Below the pieces are notes generated by a model. That model was not told the DNA's origin. It made no database searches and saw nothing but the letters and a program-made list of their open reading frames with translations. Source: Rhodococcus sp. OK302 (GTDB lineage: Bacteria; Actinomycetota; Actinomycetes; Mycobacteriales; Mycobacteriaceae). From it: DNA of 64,000 nt. Shown here in pieces: positions 17,544 through 26,650 of the stretch (the first letter of the stretch is position 1; each line of letters opens with the position of its first letter). The DNA lies in assembly GCF_002245895.1 (NCBI RefSeq), contig NZ_NPJZ01000001.1:1958501-2022500 (forward strand). Direction: 5' to 3'. The translations under genes were made by a program, and so were the position numbers.

Positions 17544-18794
17544 ATGATGTTGAGGAAGACGGTTCCGGCTGTCGCGGTCGCTGCGATGCTCACGCTCACC
17601 GCTTGCGGTGGGTCGGACAGTGGCACCTCCACAAGTGCCGGCGGCGTCAAGACGGGTATTGGTGTGACCGACACCGAAATCAACCTGGGACTGCTGTCCG
17701 ACTACTCCGGTCCGCTTGCCCAGGCGGCGACCTCGGGCACGCTAGGCATGCAGGTTCAGGTCGACGCAGTCAATGCCGCGGGCGGAATTTGCGGACGCCA
17801 ACTCGTCCTGCACAAGATGGACACCAAGTACGACCCGCAGGTCGCCACGCAGCAGTACCGTGCCATCAACAACAAGGTGCTGATGATGCCGCAGTTGGTT
17901 GGCACGCCGGCGATGATGGCCATCAAGGACAACATCGCGAAGGACAACATGCCTACCTTCGCGTCCTCTCTCAACACTTCTGCGATCAAGCTCGACAAGG
18001 TCTCCATCTACACCCCGCCCTTCGAAGTGGAGCTGATCAACGGTCTCGTCTGGGCTGCTCAGGAGGCCGGCGCCAGCGCCGCCAATCCGCTCAAGGTCGC
18101 TGTGATCACCCCCGCGGATCAGTACGGCGAGATCTACGCCGGCGCAGTCAAGTTCGCCGCGGACAAGATCGACGGAGTGGAGGTGGTCGCTAGCGCGACC
18201 TACACCCCCACTGATAACGACTTCACCGCTCAGGTTGCCGACCTGAAGCAGTCCGGCGCTCAGGTCGTGATCCTCGGCAATACGATGGCTCAGACCGCCG
18301 GCATCGTCGGTCAGTCGGCGCAGCTTGATTTCAAGCCCAAGTGGGTTGGCTACTCGGCGGCCTGGAACGCGGCGCTCGCCAAGCCGCTCGCTGGCCTGAT
18401 GGACAACATTTACGTGTCCGCCAGCTACGGCGTGCTCGCCGACGATGTTCAGGGCATCGCAGACATGAAGGCGGCCTTGGCGAAGTACGCGCCGAACGAG
18501 GAGCCGAGCAACTTTCAGGTAGTCGGTTGGCTCAGCGGCGTGGCAACTCAGGCGGTGCTTGAAAAGGCTTGTGAGAACAAGGATCTCACCCGTGATGGCG
18601 TGCTGGCGGCGATGGAAAACCTCGACGTCGATTTCGGTGGCATTCTGCCCGCCGTCAACCTCAAGGATGGCGACTCGATCGTCAGCTACGAGACGCGGGT
18701 GAACCGCGTGGATGCCAACGGGATGATGATCCCGGTTGCAGACTTCAAGGCCACCGACGAGGCGAAGGCCTGGGGCGAGGCAAACGGCTTCTAG
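17544..18794 (+). CDS. Liv-type ABC substrate-binding lipoprotein (second copy)
   Basis: A 416-residue paralogue of the protein at 15850, with the same architecture: signal peptide MMLRKTVPAVAVAAML, lipobox LTLTAC, then GIGVTDTEINLGLLSDYSGPLAQAATSG. The ATG at 17544 is preceded by AAAGGGG at seven-base spacing. The two proteins share blocks such as MDTKYDPQVATQQYRAI, YTPPFEVELINGLVWAAQ and NDFTAQ. One copy may have taken a different ligand. It lies 76 bases before the permease gene and probably forms the main operon with it. Confidence 0.93.
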   Translation: MMLRKTVPAVAVAAMLTLTACGGSDSGTSTSAGGVKTGIGVTDTEINLGLLSDYSGPLAQAATSGTLGMQVQVDAVNAAGGICGRQLVLHKMDTKYDPQVATQQYRAINNKVLMMPQLVGTPAMMAIKDNIAKDNMPTFASSLNTSAIKLDKVSIYTPPFEVELINGLVWAAQEAGASAANPLKVAVITPADQYGEIYAGAVKFAADKIDGVEVVASATYTPTDNDFTAQVADLKQSGAQVVILGNTMAQTAGIVGQSAQLDFKPKWVGYSAAWNAALAKPLAGLMDNIYVSASYGVLADDVQGIADMKAALAKYAPNEEPSNFQVVGWLSGVATQAVLEKACENKDLTRDGVLAAMENLDVDFGGILPAVNLKDGDSIVSYETRVNRVDANGMMIPVADFKATDEAKAWGEANGF

Positions 18795-18870
18795 CTGTCT
18801 AGGTATTACTCATTGTTCGACTGAAGCCACAAGTGCCACATGTTGTTCGACTAAAGGAGTAGAAGGGGAA

Positions 18871-19752
18871 ATGTCGCTCTTCTTACAGCTCGGCTTCCAG
18901 GGCATCGCCCTGGGAATGGTCTACGGACTGATCGGCCTCGGGTTCGTGATCATGTTCAAAGGCTCACATACTTTCAACTTTGCCCACGGAGAGATCGTGG
19001 CGATTGGTGCCTACTCCGTGCTGGCCTTGATGGCCGTCATGCCTTGGGGGCTGGCGTTCGTCATCGCAGTCATTACCACGGTGGTCCTTGCGGTCCTGAT
19101 CGAGGCGGTCTTCTTGCGCCGCATGGTCGGGAAATCCGTTACCACCGTTGTACTTGCGACACTGGGCATCTCGATCATGCTTCACCAGGCGATCTTGATG
19201 ATCTGGGGCGTCGGCACTCATGGTTCGGCCGGCCCCGTCGGTTCCGGCACCGTGAATGTCGGCTCAGTGGTTCTGCCGTGGAGTGGCATTGCGACGATCG
19301 GCACCTCCGTGGTGGTCCTCGCCGGGCTGGCCTACTTCTTCCAGAAGACTCCGTACGGCCTGGCGCTCCGCGCGACTGCCAGTCACCAGGAAGCGGCGCT
19401 AGCCCAGGGAATCGATGTGCGGCGGATGTTCGCACTCTCGTGGGGTCTCGCGGCGTTCCTTGCCGTGGTGGCCGGCGTCTTCCTTGCGTCCTTCCCTCGG
19501 GTTGTCTCTCCGTCCTTGGGCGTCGTTGCGCTGCTTGCTATTCCCGCGATTGTGATCGGTGGCATGGACTCGTTGGTCGGTGCGATCGTCGGCGGCCTGA
19601 TCGTCGGCCTGATCCAGGTGATGGGGTCTTACTACCTGTCGGATATCGGTGGCGGCCGACTGCACGAGGTCCTGCCCTACATCGTCATGTTTGCCGTGCT
19701 GGTGGTCCGGCCCTACGGACTCTTCGGCAGTAAAAGCATTGAAAGGGTCTGA
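18871..19752 (+). CDS. livH: branched-chain-type ABC permease, LivH-like
   Basis: A 293-residue inner-membrane permease. The start is ATG at 18871 after GAAGGGGA; the longer open frame runs into the binding-protein gene. Family features are GMVYGLIGLGFVIMFKGSHTFNFAHGEIV near residues 13-42, YGLALRATASHQEAALAQGIDVRRM near 160, and a GGMDSLVGAIVGGLIVG block near 230. It pairs with the LivM-like permease three bases downstream. Systems of this class in soil actinobacteria import aromatic or aliphatic acids as well as amino acids. Confidence 0.93.
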   Translation: MSLFLQLGFQGIALGMVYGLIGLGFVIMFKGSHTFNFAHGEIVAIGAYSVLALMAVMPWGLAFVIAVITTVVLAVLIEAVFLRRMVGKSVTTVVLATLGISIMLHQAILMIWGVGTHGSAGPVGSGTVNVGSVVLPWSGIATIGTSVVVLAGLAYFFQKTPYGLALRATASHQEAALAQGIDVRRMFALSWGLAAFLAVVAGVFLASFPRVVSPSLGVVALLAIPAIVIGGMDSLVGAIVGGLIVGLIQVMGSYYLSDIGGGRLHEVLPYIVMFAVLVVRPYGLFGSKSIERV

Positions 19753-19755
19753 CCG

Positions 19756-20883
19756 ATGACAACAACTCTCGAACCCCCCGCACCCATCGACGATGACACC
19801 GCAGGTGCTCCCGCCCCGGTCGTGCGGACGAAGAAGCGAAGCACGCGCGTCTGGGTTGCAGTGTGGGTCGCGGCGATGCTCGTTGTTCCGTGGGTGGTGC
19901 AGTCCGATCTCTGGATGGGCGTGGGAATCTTCGCGCTGATCGCTGCAGTCGGCGCGCTCGGTATGCAGGTCATCACTGGATTTGCCGGTCAGATCTCAAT
20001 GGGCCACGCGGTATTCATGGCGATCGGTGCGTACACCTCAGCCTGGCTGGGAGTCGATGAGGGACTCCCGGTCTGGGTGTGGTTGCCCGCCGCCGCTGTG
20101 GTTGCCGGACTTGCCGGTGGAGTGGTCGCTCCGGCGGCAGTGCGCATCCGCGGGCTTTACCTGGCGGTTGCGACGTTGGCCCTGATTTTCATCGGGACGT
20201 ACGTCTGGGAGACCTGGACCAGTATGAGCGGTGGCGTCAATGGTCGAACTGCCGCTGCGGTTGAGATCAACGGTCAGGATCTGTTGGACGGCTACTGGTC
20301 GGCGGATGGCGAGGAAATCCTGACGTCGTTCCAGGCATGGTGGTACTTCGCGCTCGCAGTGCTGCTCGTCGTCACCGTGCTGACCTGGAACCTCAAGCGC
20401 TCGCGCCTCGGTCGCGCTTTTATGGCGGTCCGTGACCGGGACATCGCTGCCGGCGTCGCCGGTATACCGGTGACCAGGACCAAGGTCGTCGCCTTCGTTA
20501 TTTCCTCGGCTCTTGCCGGTGTTTCCGGCGCTCTACTCGTGTCCTACATGGGTTACTTCACGCCGAGTCAGTGGACGATGATGGTTTCCGTCGACTTCAT
20601 CGCCATGGTTGTCATCGGTGGTATGGGCACGATCGCGGGCGCTATTCTCGGCGCGTTTTTCATCAAGGCGATGCCGGAGATGGTCAACGTTCTCTCGCCG
20701 TACCTCCCGTTTGTCTCGAAGGACGCGAGCGCCGACGGCGGCGTTACCGCGCCTCTGCTTTCGCAGTTCCTGTACGGCTTCGTGATCGTGCTGGTTCTTA
20801 TCTTCGAGCCCAAGGGTTTGGTCGCACTCTTCAAGCGACCTATTGACTGGATCCGAGCCCGAATTTCCGGAGGTAGCAAATGA
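19756..20883 (+). CDS. livM: branched-chain-type ABC permease, LivM-like
   Basis: A 375-residue permease with a ~35-residue cytoplasmic N-terminus rich in Pro and Ala before the first helix. MQVITGFAGQISMGHAVFMAIGAY (about residue 70) and LGRAFMAVRDRDIAAGVAGIPVTRTK (about 216) are diagnostic for LivM. VVIGGMGTIAGAILGAFFI follows near 285. The last four bases overlap the ATPase gene (ATGA). Confidence 0.93.
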   Translation: MTTTLEPPAPIDDDTAGAPAPVVRTKKRSTRVWVAVWVAAMLVVPWVVQSDLWMGVGIFALIAAVGALGMQVITGFAGQISMGHAVFMAIGAYTSAWLGVDEGLPVWVWLPAAAVVAGLAGGVVAPAAVRIRGLYLAVATLALIFIGTYVWETWTSMSGGVNGRTAAAVEINGQDLLDGYWSADGEEILTSFQAWWYFALAVLLVVTVLTWNLKRSRLGRAFMAVRDRDIAAGVAGIPVTRTKVVAFVISSALAGVSGALLVSYMGYFTPSQWTMMVSVDFIAMVVIGGMGTIAGAILGAFFIKAMPEMVNVLSPYLPFVSKDASADGGVTAPLLSQFLYGFVIVLVLIFEPKGLVALFKRPIDWIRARISGGSK

Positions 20884-21680
20884 ACTCGCTGGTTATCGAC
20901 AGGCTCAGTGTTCGCTACGGCGCAGCGTCGCTGGCGCTCGAAGACGTGAGCCTCACGGTTCCCGAAGGTCAGATCGTCAGCCTTCTCGGGCCCAACGGCG
21001 CGGGCAAGTCAACGCTGATGCGTGCCGTCTCGGGTTTGCTCGGCGTGCACGGCGGCGCCGTCGCCTCGGGCAAGGTCGAGCTGCTGGGCAAGGACGTCAC
21101 CAATGAGCGCTCCTCGAAGCGTGTCAAGGCCGGGCTCGCGCAGGCGCTCGAGGGTCGACAGGTGTTCCCCGGACTGACCGTGGCCGAGAACCTCGCGAGC
21201 GGCGCCTATGTCCGGCGCTATCGCAAGGCCCAGGAGCTCGAGGCGCGCGAGAGGGTGCTGCACCACTTCCCGCGGCTGGGCGACCTGATGGAGCGCAAAG
21301 CCGGTTACCTCTCGGGCGGCGAGCAGCAGATGCTCGCGATCGGGCGGGCGATGATGTCCGCGCCGAAGGTACTTCTGCTCGACGAGCCAAGCCTCGGCTT
21401 GGCGCCGAAAATCGTCGCTGATGTCCGGGACGTGATCGTTGCCATCAACAAAGAGGGCACCTCCATTCTGCTCGTTGAGCAGAACGCGGCGATGGCAATG
21501 GCAATTGCCCAGTATGCCTACGTCCTCGAAGGTGGCCGCGTGGTCAAGGAGGGCAAGTCGGAGGACCTGCGTGGCGATGCGGAAATCGCCGAACTCTACC
21601 TGGGGGCATCGGCAGTAGGAGCATCAGAGCCTGTGCGGGACAAGGGAATCGATACCGAAGGAGCGATCCAGCATGTCTGA
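20880..21680 (+). CDS. livF: branched-chain-type ABC ATPase, LivF-like
   Basis: A 266-residue ATPase. Walker A GPNGAGKST is near residue 38, the LivF-type LEGRQVFPGLTVAENL block near 90, the signature LSGGEQQMLAIGRAM near 143, and Walker B VLLLDEPSLGLAP near 163. It has an extra ~20-residue C-terminal tail beyond the usual LYLG end. It overlaps livM by four bases and the LivG-like gene by eight, so the four transport genes form one unit. Confidence 0.93.
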   Translation: MNSLVIDRLSVRYGAASLALEDVSLTVPEGQIVSLLGPNGAGKSTLMRAVSGLLGVHGGAVASGKVELLGKDVTNERSSKRVKAGLAQALEGRQVFPGLTVAENLASGAYVRRYRKAQELEARERVLHHFPRLGDLMERKAGYLSGGEQQMLAIGRAMMSAPKVLLLDEPSLGLAPKIVADVRDVIVAINKEGTSILLVEQNAAMAMAIAQYAYVLEGGRVVKEGKSEDLRGDAEIAELYLGASAVGASEPVRDKGIDTEGAIQHV

Positions 21681-22449
21681 GACGCGTGCAAACCTGTTGG
21701 AGATCGAGGATCTTTCTCTGAGCTTCGCTGGGGTGAAAGCTATTGACGGCGTGAGCTTCTCAATCGTCGAGGGTGAGTTGTTTTCCGTTATCGGTCCGAA
21801 CGGTGCCGGTAAGTCCTCGTTGTTCAACTGCATCTCCGGCGTGTACGCACCGCAATCCGGTTCGGTGCGCTTCGCGGGCGCGGAAATCCTCGGATTACCG
21901 GCTCACAAGATCGCGAAGAAGGGCATCGCCCGGACCTTCCAGAACGTGGAGGTCTTCCCGGCCATGACGGTGCTGGACAACCTGTTGCTCTCGCGGCACA
22001 ACGCGATGCGCGCGGGGGCCCTCGAGAACATGCTGTGGCTGGGCCGCTCGGCGCGCGAGGAGAAGGCAGCGGTGGCGAAGGTTCGCGAGGTTGCGGCGCT
22101 GATGCAGATCGAGCATCTGGCCGACACCCCGGTCGGATCGCTGCCGCACGGCACACAGAAGCGAATCGAGTTGGCGCGGGCGCTGGCGATGGAACCTCGG
22201 CTGATCATGCTCGACGAGCCCGTCGCGGGCATGAACCACGACGAGACCGCCGAGATGACGGAGACTATCGTGCAGGTGAACCGGGATCTCGGCGTGGCCA
22301 TCCTGCTCGTCGAGCACGACATGAAGATGGTCATGGGTATCTCGAATCGCGTCTGTGTCCTCAACTTTGGTCAACGAATTGCCCTCGGCAAGCCCGCTGA
22401 GGTTATCCGCGACGAAGCTGTCGTCGCGGCCTATCTGGGAGCTGCATGA
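21673..22449 (+). CDS. livG: branched-chain-type ABC ATPase, LivG-like
   Basis: A 258-residue ATPase. Walker A GPNGAGKSS is near residue 41, ARTFQNVEVFPAMTVLDNLLLSRH near 85, the signature variant LPHGTQKRIELARAL near 157, and Walker B LIMLDEPVAGMNHDE near 177. The GMNHDET segment is typical of LivG. It completes the importer and overlaps the FMN reductase gene by four bases. Confidence 0.93.
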   Translation: MSETRANLLEIEDLSLSFAGVKAIDGVSFSIVEGELFSVIGPNGAGKSSLFNCISGVYAPQSGSVRFAGAEILGLPAHKIAKKGIARTFQNVEVFPAMTVLDNLLLSRHNAMRAGALENMLWLGRSAREEKAAVAKVREVAALMQIEHLADTPVGSLPHGTQKRIELARALAMEPRLIMLDEPVAGMNHDETAEMTETIVQVNRDLGVAILLVEHDMKMVMGISNRVCVLNFGQRIALGKPAEVIRDEAVVAAYLGAA

Positions 22450-23021
22450 TGAAAGACGGAAAATTTGTAATCTGCGCGATTGCGGGCAGCCTCCGCGCAG
22501 AATCGTGGAACCGCAAGCTCCTCGAAGCGACCGCGGCAATGGCGCCGGACGACGTCGACGTGCGGATCACGAAGCTGCTGGGCGAGATCCCGATGCTCAA
22601 TGAAGACGATTTCGGCAACGAGGCCGAGAGCGTCCACGCACTGCGCGCCGAGGTCGAGGCCGCTGATGCTCTTGTGATCGCCACGCCGGAATACAACGGT
22701 GGCGTCCCCGGTGTTCTGAAGAACGCACTCGACTGGCTCTCGCTTCCTCTCGGACGCTCGGTACTCGAGCGCAAGCCGGTGGCGATCATGGGCGCGACGC
22801 CCGGCCGCCTCGGCACAGCACGCAGCCAGTTCGAACTGCGTCACACCTTTGTCTTCTCGCGGTCACCGGTGTTGCCGGGGCCCGAGATTCTCCTCAGCTT
22901 TGCGCCCAATCACTTTGACGAACAAGGCCGGCTGACGGATCCCATCGTCCTCGAACGGGTCGATTTGATGTTTACGCATTTGAAGAAGTACGCAAGTCTC
23001 AACGAATACGAGGTTGTCTAA
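22446..23021 (+). CDS. NADPH-dependent FMN reductase
   Basis: A 191-residue flavodoxin-fold reductase. The FMN phosphate loop is AGSLRAESWNRKLL near residue 11, and TPEYNGGVPGVLKNALDWLS near 79 is the family signature. It would supply reduced flavin or reduce a quinone or enone. The gene is translationally coupled to the transporter (ATGATGA overlap), yet LLM enzymes that could use reduced flavin are at 1590 and 36758, not next to it. It may serve an oxygenase outside this operon or reduce the imported compound directly. Confidence 0.88.
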   Translation: MMKDGKFVICAIAGSLRAESWNRKLLEATAAMAPDDVDVRITKLLGEIPMLNEDDFGNEAESVHALRAEVEAADALVIATPEYNGGVPGVLKNALDWLSLPLGRSVLERKPVAIMGATPGRLGTARSQFELRHTFVFSRSPVLPGPEILLSFAPNHFDEQGRLTDPIVLERVDLMFTHLKKYASLNEYEVV

Positions 23022-23023
23022 CC

Positions 23024-24169
23024 ATGACCGGCGCTACCACCAGCCCGACCATCCACAAGGAATTTGTCAGCACCGAGTCCCCCGGCGCGAAGCGCGCGGG
23101 GGCCGGCGGCTACCCGTGCCAGGGCCTGTACTACACGCCGGCCGGCAAGAAGCCGCGCATCGCGATGATCGCTACGCACTACCAAATTGATTTCTCGGAG
23201 CACTACATCGCCGAGTTCATGGCTGCGCGAGGCATTGGATTCCTGGGCTGGAACACCCGCTACCGCGGTTACGAGGAGCTCTTCAACCTCGACCAAGCCC
23301 TGGTCGACATCGGCGTGGGTGTGCGCTGGCTCAAGGAGCATGCAGGGGTGGATCAGGTTATCCTGCTTGGCAATTCCGGCGGCGGCTCACTGATGGCGGC
23401 CTACCAGGCGCAAGCCACTTCGCCGTGCATCCGTCCTGCCCGCGATATGGAACCCGCAGTGGGTATCAACGACCTCATTGCCGGCGATGCCTACATTTCC
23501 CTCGCTGCGCACGGCGGTCGGCCCGATGTGCTGACCGACTGGCTGGACGCCGCCGTCGTCGACGAGAACGACCCGACGCTGACGGACCCCGAACTTGACC
23601 TGTTCAACCCCGAGAACGGTCCGCCGTACTCCGAGGAGTTCATCGAGAAGTACCGTGCCGCGCAGGTTGCCCGCAACCACCGGATCACCGCCTGGGCCCA
23701 GGAAGAGCTAGCCCGAGTTACCGCCGCGGGCTACTACGACCGTCATTTCGGTGTCCCGCGTACATGGGCGGATCCCCGAATGATGGATGCGACGCTCGAG
23801 CCGAGCAGTCGACCGGAAGGTCAGTGCTACCGCGGGGCGACTCCTGCGGCTAACCGCGGCGACCGCGGGCTCAGCGCCGGGACCACACTGCGGAGCTGGC
23901 TGCACATGTGGAGCCTCGAAGAATCCCAGTGCCGCGCGGAAATGCACATGGAGAAGATCACGGTGCCGGCGTTGGTCATCAACCCGGATGGCGATTCCGG
24001 TGTGTTCCCGAGTGACGCGGACACGCTGTTCAGTGCCATTGCGAGCGAAGACAAGTCGCGTAAGGACCTGCCCGGAGATCACTACTTCCAGGAGCCCGGT
24101 ACCCGCGAAGCGGTCGCCGACGTGATGTGCGATTGGATCGCGGACCGTTTCCCTAAGGCGCAGTGGTGA
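23024..24169 (+). CDS. alpha/beta hydrolase, paralogue of 7872-9002
   Basis: A 381-residue alpha/beta hydrolase. The nucleophile elbow GNSGGGS is near residue 121, the acid block VINPDGDSGVFPSDA near 321, and the histidine block GDHYFQEP near 350. It shares with the protein at 7872 the N-terminal RAGAGGYPCQGLYYTP, the ATHYQIDFSEHYIAE segment and DENDPTLTDPELDLFNP, so both descend from one ancestor. It starts two bases after the FMN reductase stop and overlaps the ligase gene by seven bases. The substrate is unknown. Confidence 0.87.
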   Translation: MTGATTSPTIHKEFVSTESPGAKRAGAGGYPCQGLYYTPAGKKPRIAMIATHYQIDFSEHYIAEFMAARGIGFLGWNTRYRGYEELFNLDQALVDIGVGVRWLKEHAGVDQVILLGNSGGGSLMAAYQAQATSPCIRPARDMEPAVGINDLIAGDAYISLAAHGGRPDVLTDWLDAAVVDENDPTLTDPELDLFNPENGPPYSEEFIEKYRAAQVARNHRITAWAQEELARVTAAGYYDRHFGVPRTWADPRMMDATLEPSSRPEGQCYRGATPAANRGDRGLSAGTTLRSWLHMWSLEESQCRAEMHMEKITVPALVINPDGDSGVFPSDADTLFSAIASEDKSRKDLPGDHYFQEPGTREAVADVMCDWIADRFPKAQW

Positions 24170-25749
24170 TTACGAGCATCGAGATGGACGACCTGGCACT
24201 TGCGCGAAAGCAGCATTGGGTCAATCAGGTTGCGCGGCATGCGTTTGAACGCGGCGACTTGACGGCCATCGTCTTCGGCGACCGCCGGATAACCTGGGCG
24301 CAGCTTCAGGAGCGAGTGGTCGCCGTCTCTTCCGCACTCGCCGAGCGAGGCGTGGGCCCGGGCGACCGCGTTGCACTGCTGATGGGCAATCAGGCCGAAT
24401 ACATCGAGATCATGATCGCCGTCAACAGAATCGGTGCTATCGCGGTGCCGATCAACTTCCGGCTGAGCGTCGGTGAGGTGGCGTTCACACTCGACAACAG
24501 CGGGTCTGTCGTCCTCTTCGTGGACGAACAGGCAAGCGCCACCGGAATTGCGGCAGTTGCAGAGGCCTCGGGTCCGGTGCAGGTGTTCCAGCTCGGTAGC
24601 GAGAGCACTGATGGTGCAACGTCATACGACGTTCTTCTCTCTCACTCCGGTTCGAGTGAACCAGTCGAGGAGGTGGAAGAGGCACAGTCAGCGCTGCTGA
24701 TGTACACCTCGGGCACCACCGGACGCCCCAAGGGCGCCGTGCTCACTCACCGAAACCTGTCAGCGCAGTCGACCACAAACCTCATGGCGTTCCGCTTCGA
24801 GATGCACGACGAGGTCAGTCTCTGCGCCGCGCCGCTGTTCCACATCGGAACCATCGGCCTGGTGGCCCCGTCGATCCTGGTGGGCGCGACGATGGTCATC
24901 CTGCCGAGCGTCTCCTTCGACGCGGGCGGCCTGCTCGACGTTGCGGAACGTGAGCGGGTCACCTCGACGTTCCTCGTGCCCACCCAATGGCAGGCGGTCT
25001 GCGACGAGCAGGAGCGGGCGCCGCGTGATCTGTCCCGGCTCCGTGTCAGTTCCTGGGGCGCGGCGCCGGCCAGCGACACCTTGCTCCGCAAGATGGGCGA
25101 GGTGCTGCCGGGCGCGTCGAGCCTCGCGCTTTTCGGGCAGACCGAGATGTCCCCGGTTACGTGTGTGCTCGAGGCCAAGGACTCGCGTCGCAAGCTGGGC
25201 TCCGTCGGCCGCCCGGCGCCTGGGGTCTGGGCTCGCATCGTCGACCCTGACATGGCGGATGTGAAGCCCGGAGAGGTCGGCGAGATCGTCTATCGCGGAA
25301 CGGGACTCATGACCGGGTACTGGAACAACCCGGAAGCGACGGCACAGGCTTTCGCCGGCGGCTGGTTTCACTCCGGTGACCTGGTGCGGATGGACGAAGA
25401 GGGCTTCATCTATGTCGTGGACCGCGCGAAGGACATGATCATCTCCGGCGGCGAGAACATTTATTGCGCCGAGGTCGAGAATGCGCTGGCAGGCCACCCC
25501 GATATCGCCGAGGTTGCCGTGATCGGCCGGACCCACGAGCGGTGGGGTGAGACTCCGGTTGCGGTGGTCTCGTTGAAGCCGGGCGCGGTGGAGTTGACTC
25601 TCGAGGCATTGCGCGTCTGGGCAGGGGAGAGGTTGGCCCGCTACAAGCTGCCGACCGACCTCGTTGTGGTCGATATGTTGCCACGAAACGCGTCGGGCAA
25701 GGTCACAAAGAATGCTCTGCGCACTTCTGCCGTTACGCTACCTGCGTGA
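24163..25749 (+). CDS. AMP-forming acyl-CoA synthetase
   Basis: A 528-residue ANL ligase. The start is GTG at 24163, though GTG 24166 or ATG 24184 are possible; AAGG lies seven bases before the first. Motifs are YTSGTTGRPKGAVLTH near residue 182, FGQTEMSPVT near 325, GWFHSGDLVRMDEEGF and DRAKDMIISGGENIYCAEVE near 406-436, and ASGKVTKNAL at the end, with the catalytic lysine. It is co-translated with the hydrolase and the IclR gene. It likely activates the acid imported by the adjacent Liv-type system. Confidence 0.92.
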   Translation: MVITSIEMDDLALARKQHWVNQVARHAFERGDLTAIVFGDRRITWAQLQERVVAVSSALAERGVGPGDRVALLMGNQAEYIEIMIAVNRIGAIAVPINFRLSVGEVAFTLDNSGSVVLFVDEQASATGIAAVAEASGPVQVFQLGSESTDGATSYDVLLSHSGSSEPVEEVEEAQSALLMYTSGTTGRPKGAVLTHRNLSAQSTTNLMAFRFEMHDEVSLCAAPLFHIGTIGLVAPSILVGATMVILPSVSFDAGGLLDVAERERVTSTFLVPTQWQAVCDEQERAPRDLSRLRVSSWGAAPASDTLLRKMGEVLPGASSLALFGQTEMSPVTCVLEAKDSRRKLGSVGRPAPGVWARIVDPDMADVKPGEVGEIVYRGTGLMTGYWNNPEATAQAFAGGWFHSGDLVRMDEEGFIYVVDRAKDMIISGGENIYCAEVENALAGHPDIAEVAVIGRTHERWGETPVAVVSLKPGAVELTLEALRVWAGERLARYKLPTDLVVVDMLPRNASGKVTKNALRTSAVTLPA

Positions 25750-26525
25750 CCGTAAAGGAAGATTCATCTCCGAACCGTCCGCAGTATCCGATCGAGTCGG
25801 TCGATAACGCACTTCGGATCCTGCTGTTGCTGGGCGAACGCCGCAGCATCCGGCTGACCGATGTGAGTGAGTACCTCTCGGTGGCCTCGTCGACCGCGCA
25901 CCGGTTGCTGGCGATGTTGCAGTACCGCGGTTTCGTCCGCCAGGTCGAGGGCTCCCGGGCTTACGAGCCGGGCCCCGCCTTGACGACGATAGCGTTCGCG
26001 GTCCTGCGTCAGACGGACGTACGGGCACGGGTACATCCGGTGCTCGAGCGTCTCTCGACCAGTCTGGGTGAGACGGTCCATCTGGCCCGGCTTGACGGGA
26101 ACACGGTGACCTTCGTGGACTCGGTCGAGAGCGCGAGGGCGGTGCGTGTCGGGTCCCGCATGGGGATGACGATGCCGGCGCATTGCACATCCTCCGGCAA
26201 GGCGTTGCTCGCTGCGCTGGATGACCGAGCGGTGCGCGAGTTGTATCCCGAGGAGAAGCTGACGGGCCTGACCTCGCACTCGATCACCAAGCGTTCGGCG
26301 CTGCTGCGCCAACTCGCGGAGATTCGCAAAGTTGGCTTCGCTACCAGCGACGAAGAGTCCGAGGATGAAGTTGCGTCGGTGTCGGTCTCGCTTGGCGAGT
26401 ACGGCGGGGCGCGCTACACGTTGAATGTGTCCACGCCCAAGAGTCGGATGTCCGAGGTGACCCGTGAGGAGATTGCGGACGCCCTGGCCCAGGCGGTAGA
26501 CGAGGTCGCAGCGTTCTTCCTGTGA
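25746..26525 (+). CDS. IclR-family transcriptional regulator
   Basis: A 259-residue regulator. The N-terminal winged helix (SVDNALRILLLLGERRSIRLTDVSEYLSVASSTAHRLLAML) spans about residues 18-60, and the C-terminal effector domain includes RLDGNTVTFVDSVESARAVRVGSRMG and PAHCTSSGKALLAA. The start is GTG at 25746, overlapping the ligase stop by four bases. Being last of the transporter-ligase operon, it probably senses the acid or its CoA ester and controls this operon. It is one candidate for the TAGCGATCG-type or TTCT-type sites at 15.7 and 17.4 kb. Confidence 0.9.
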   Translation: MTVKEDSSPNRPQYPIESVDNALRILLLLGERRSIRLTDVSEYLSVASSTAHRLLAMLQYRGFVRQVEGSRAYEPGPALTTIAFAVLRQTDVRARVHPVLERLSTSLGETVHLARLDGNTVTFVDSVESARAVRVGSRMGMTMPAHCTSSGKALLAALDDRAVRELYPEEKLTGLTSHSITKRSALLRQLAEIRKVGFATSDEESEDEVASVSVSLGEYGGARYTLNVSTPKSRMSEVTREEIADALAQAVDEVAAFFL

Positions 26526-26567
26526 TCTGGAGATGGTATGAATATTATTGTGTAACAGGGTAATACA

Positions 26568-26612
26568 ACGAAGCAGCCCCGCCGATCGAATTCATCGGCG
26601 GGGCTGCTTCGT
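26568..26612. terminator. bidirectional terminator
   Basis: The 19-bp perfect arms 26568-26586 and 26594-26612 (core GCAGCCCCGCCGAT) surround a 7-base loop. It lies between the convergent IclR gene and the binding-protein gene at 26651. Confidence 0.9.
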
Positions 26613-26650
26613 TTGCTCGAATGTCCACGACAAGTCGAGGCGGGTGCTAC

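Noticed and set aside
17164..17544. 126-codon plus-strand open frame in the spacer between binding proteins
   Set aside because: It runs through the inverted repeat, the operators and the promoter of the next gene, and shows no family similarity.
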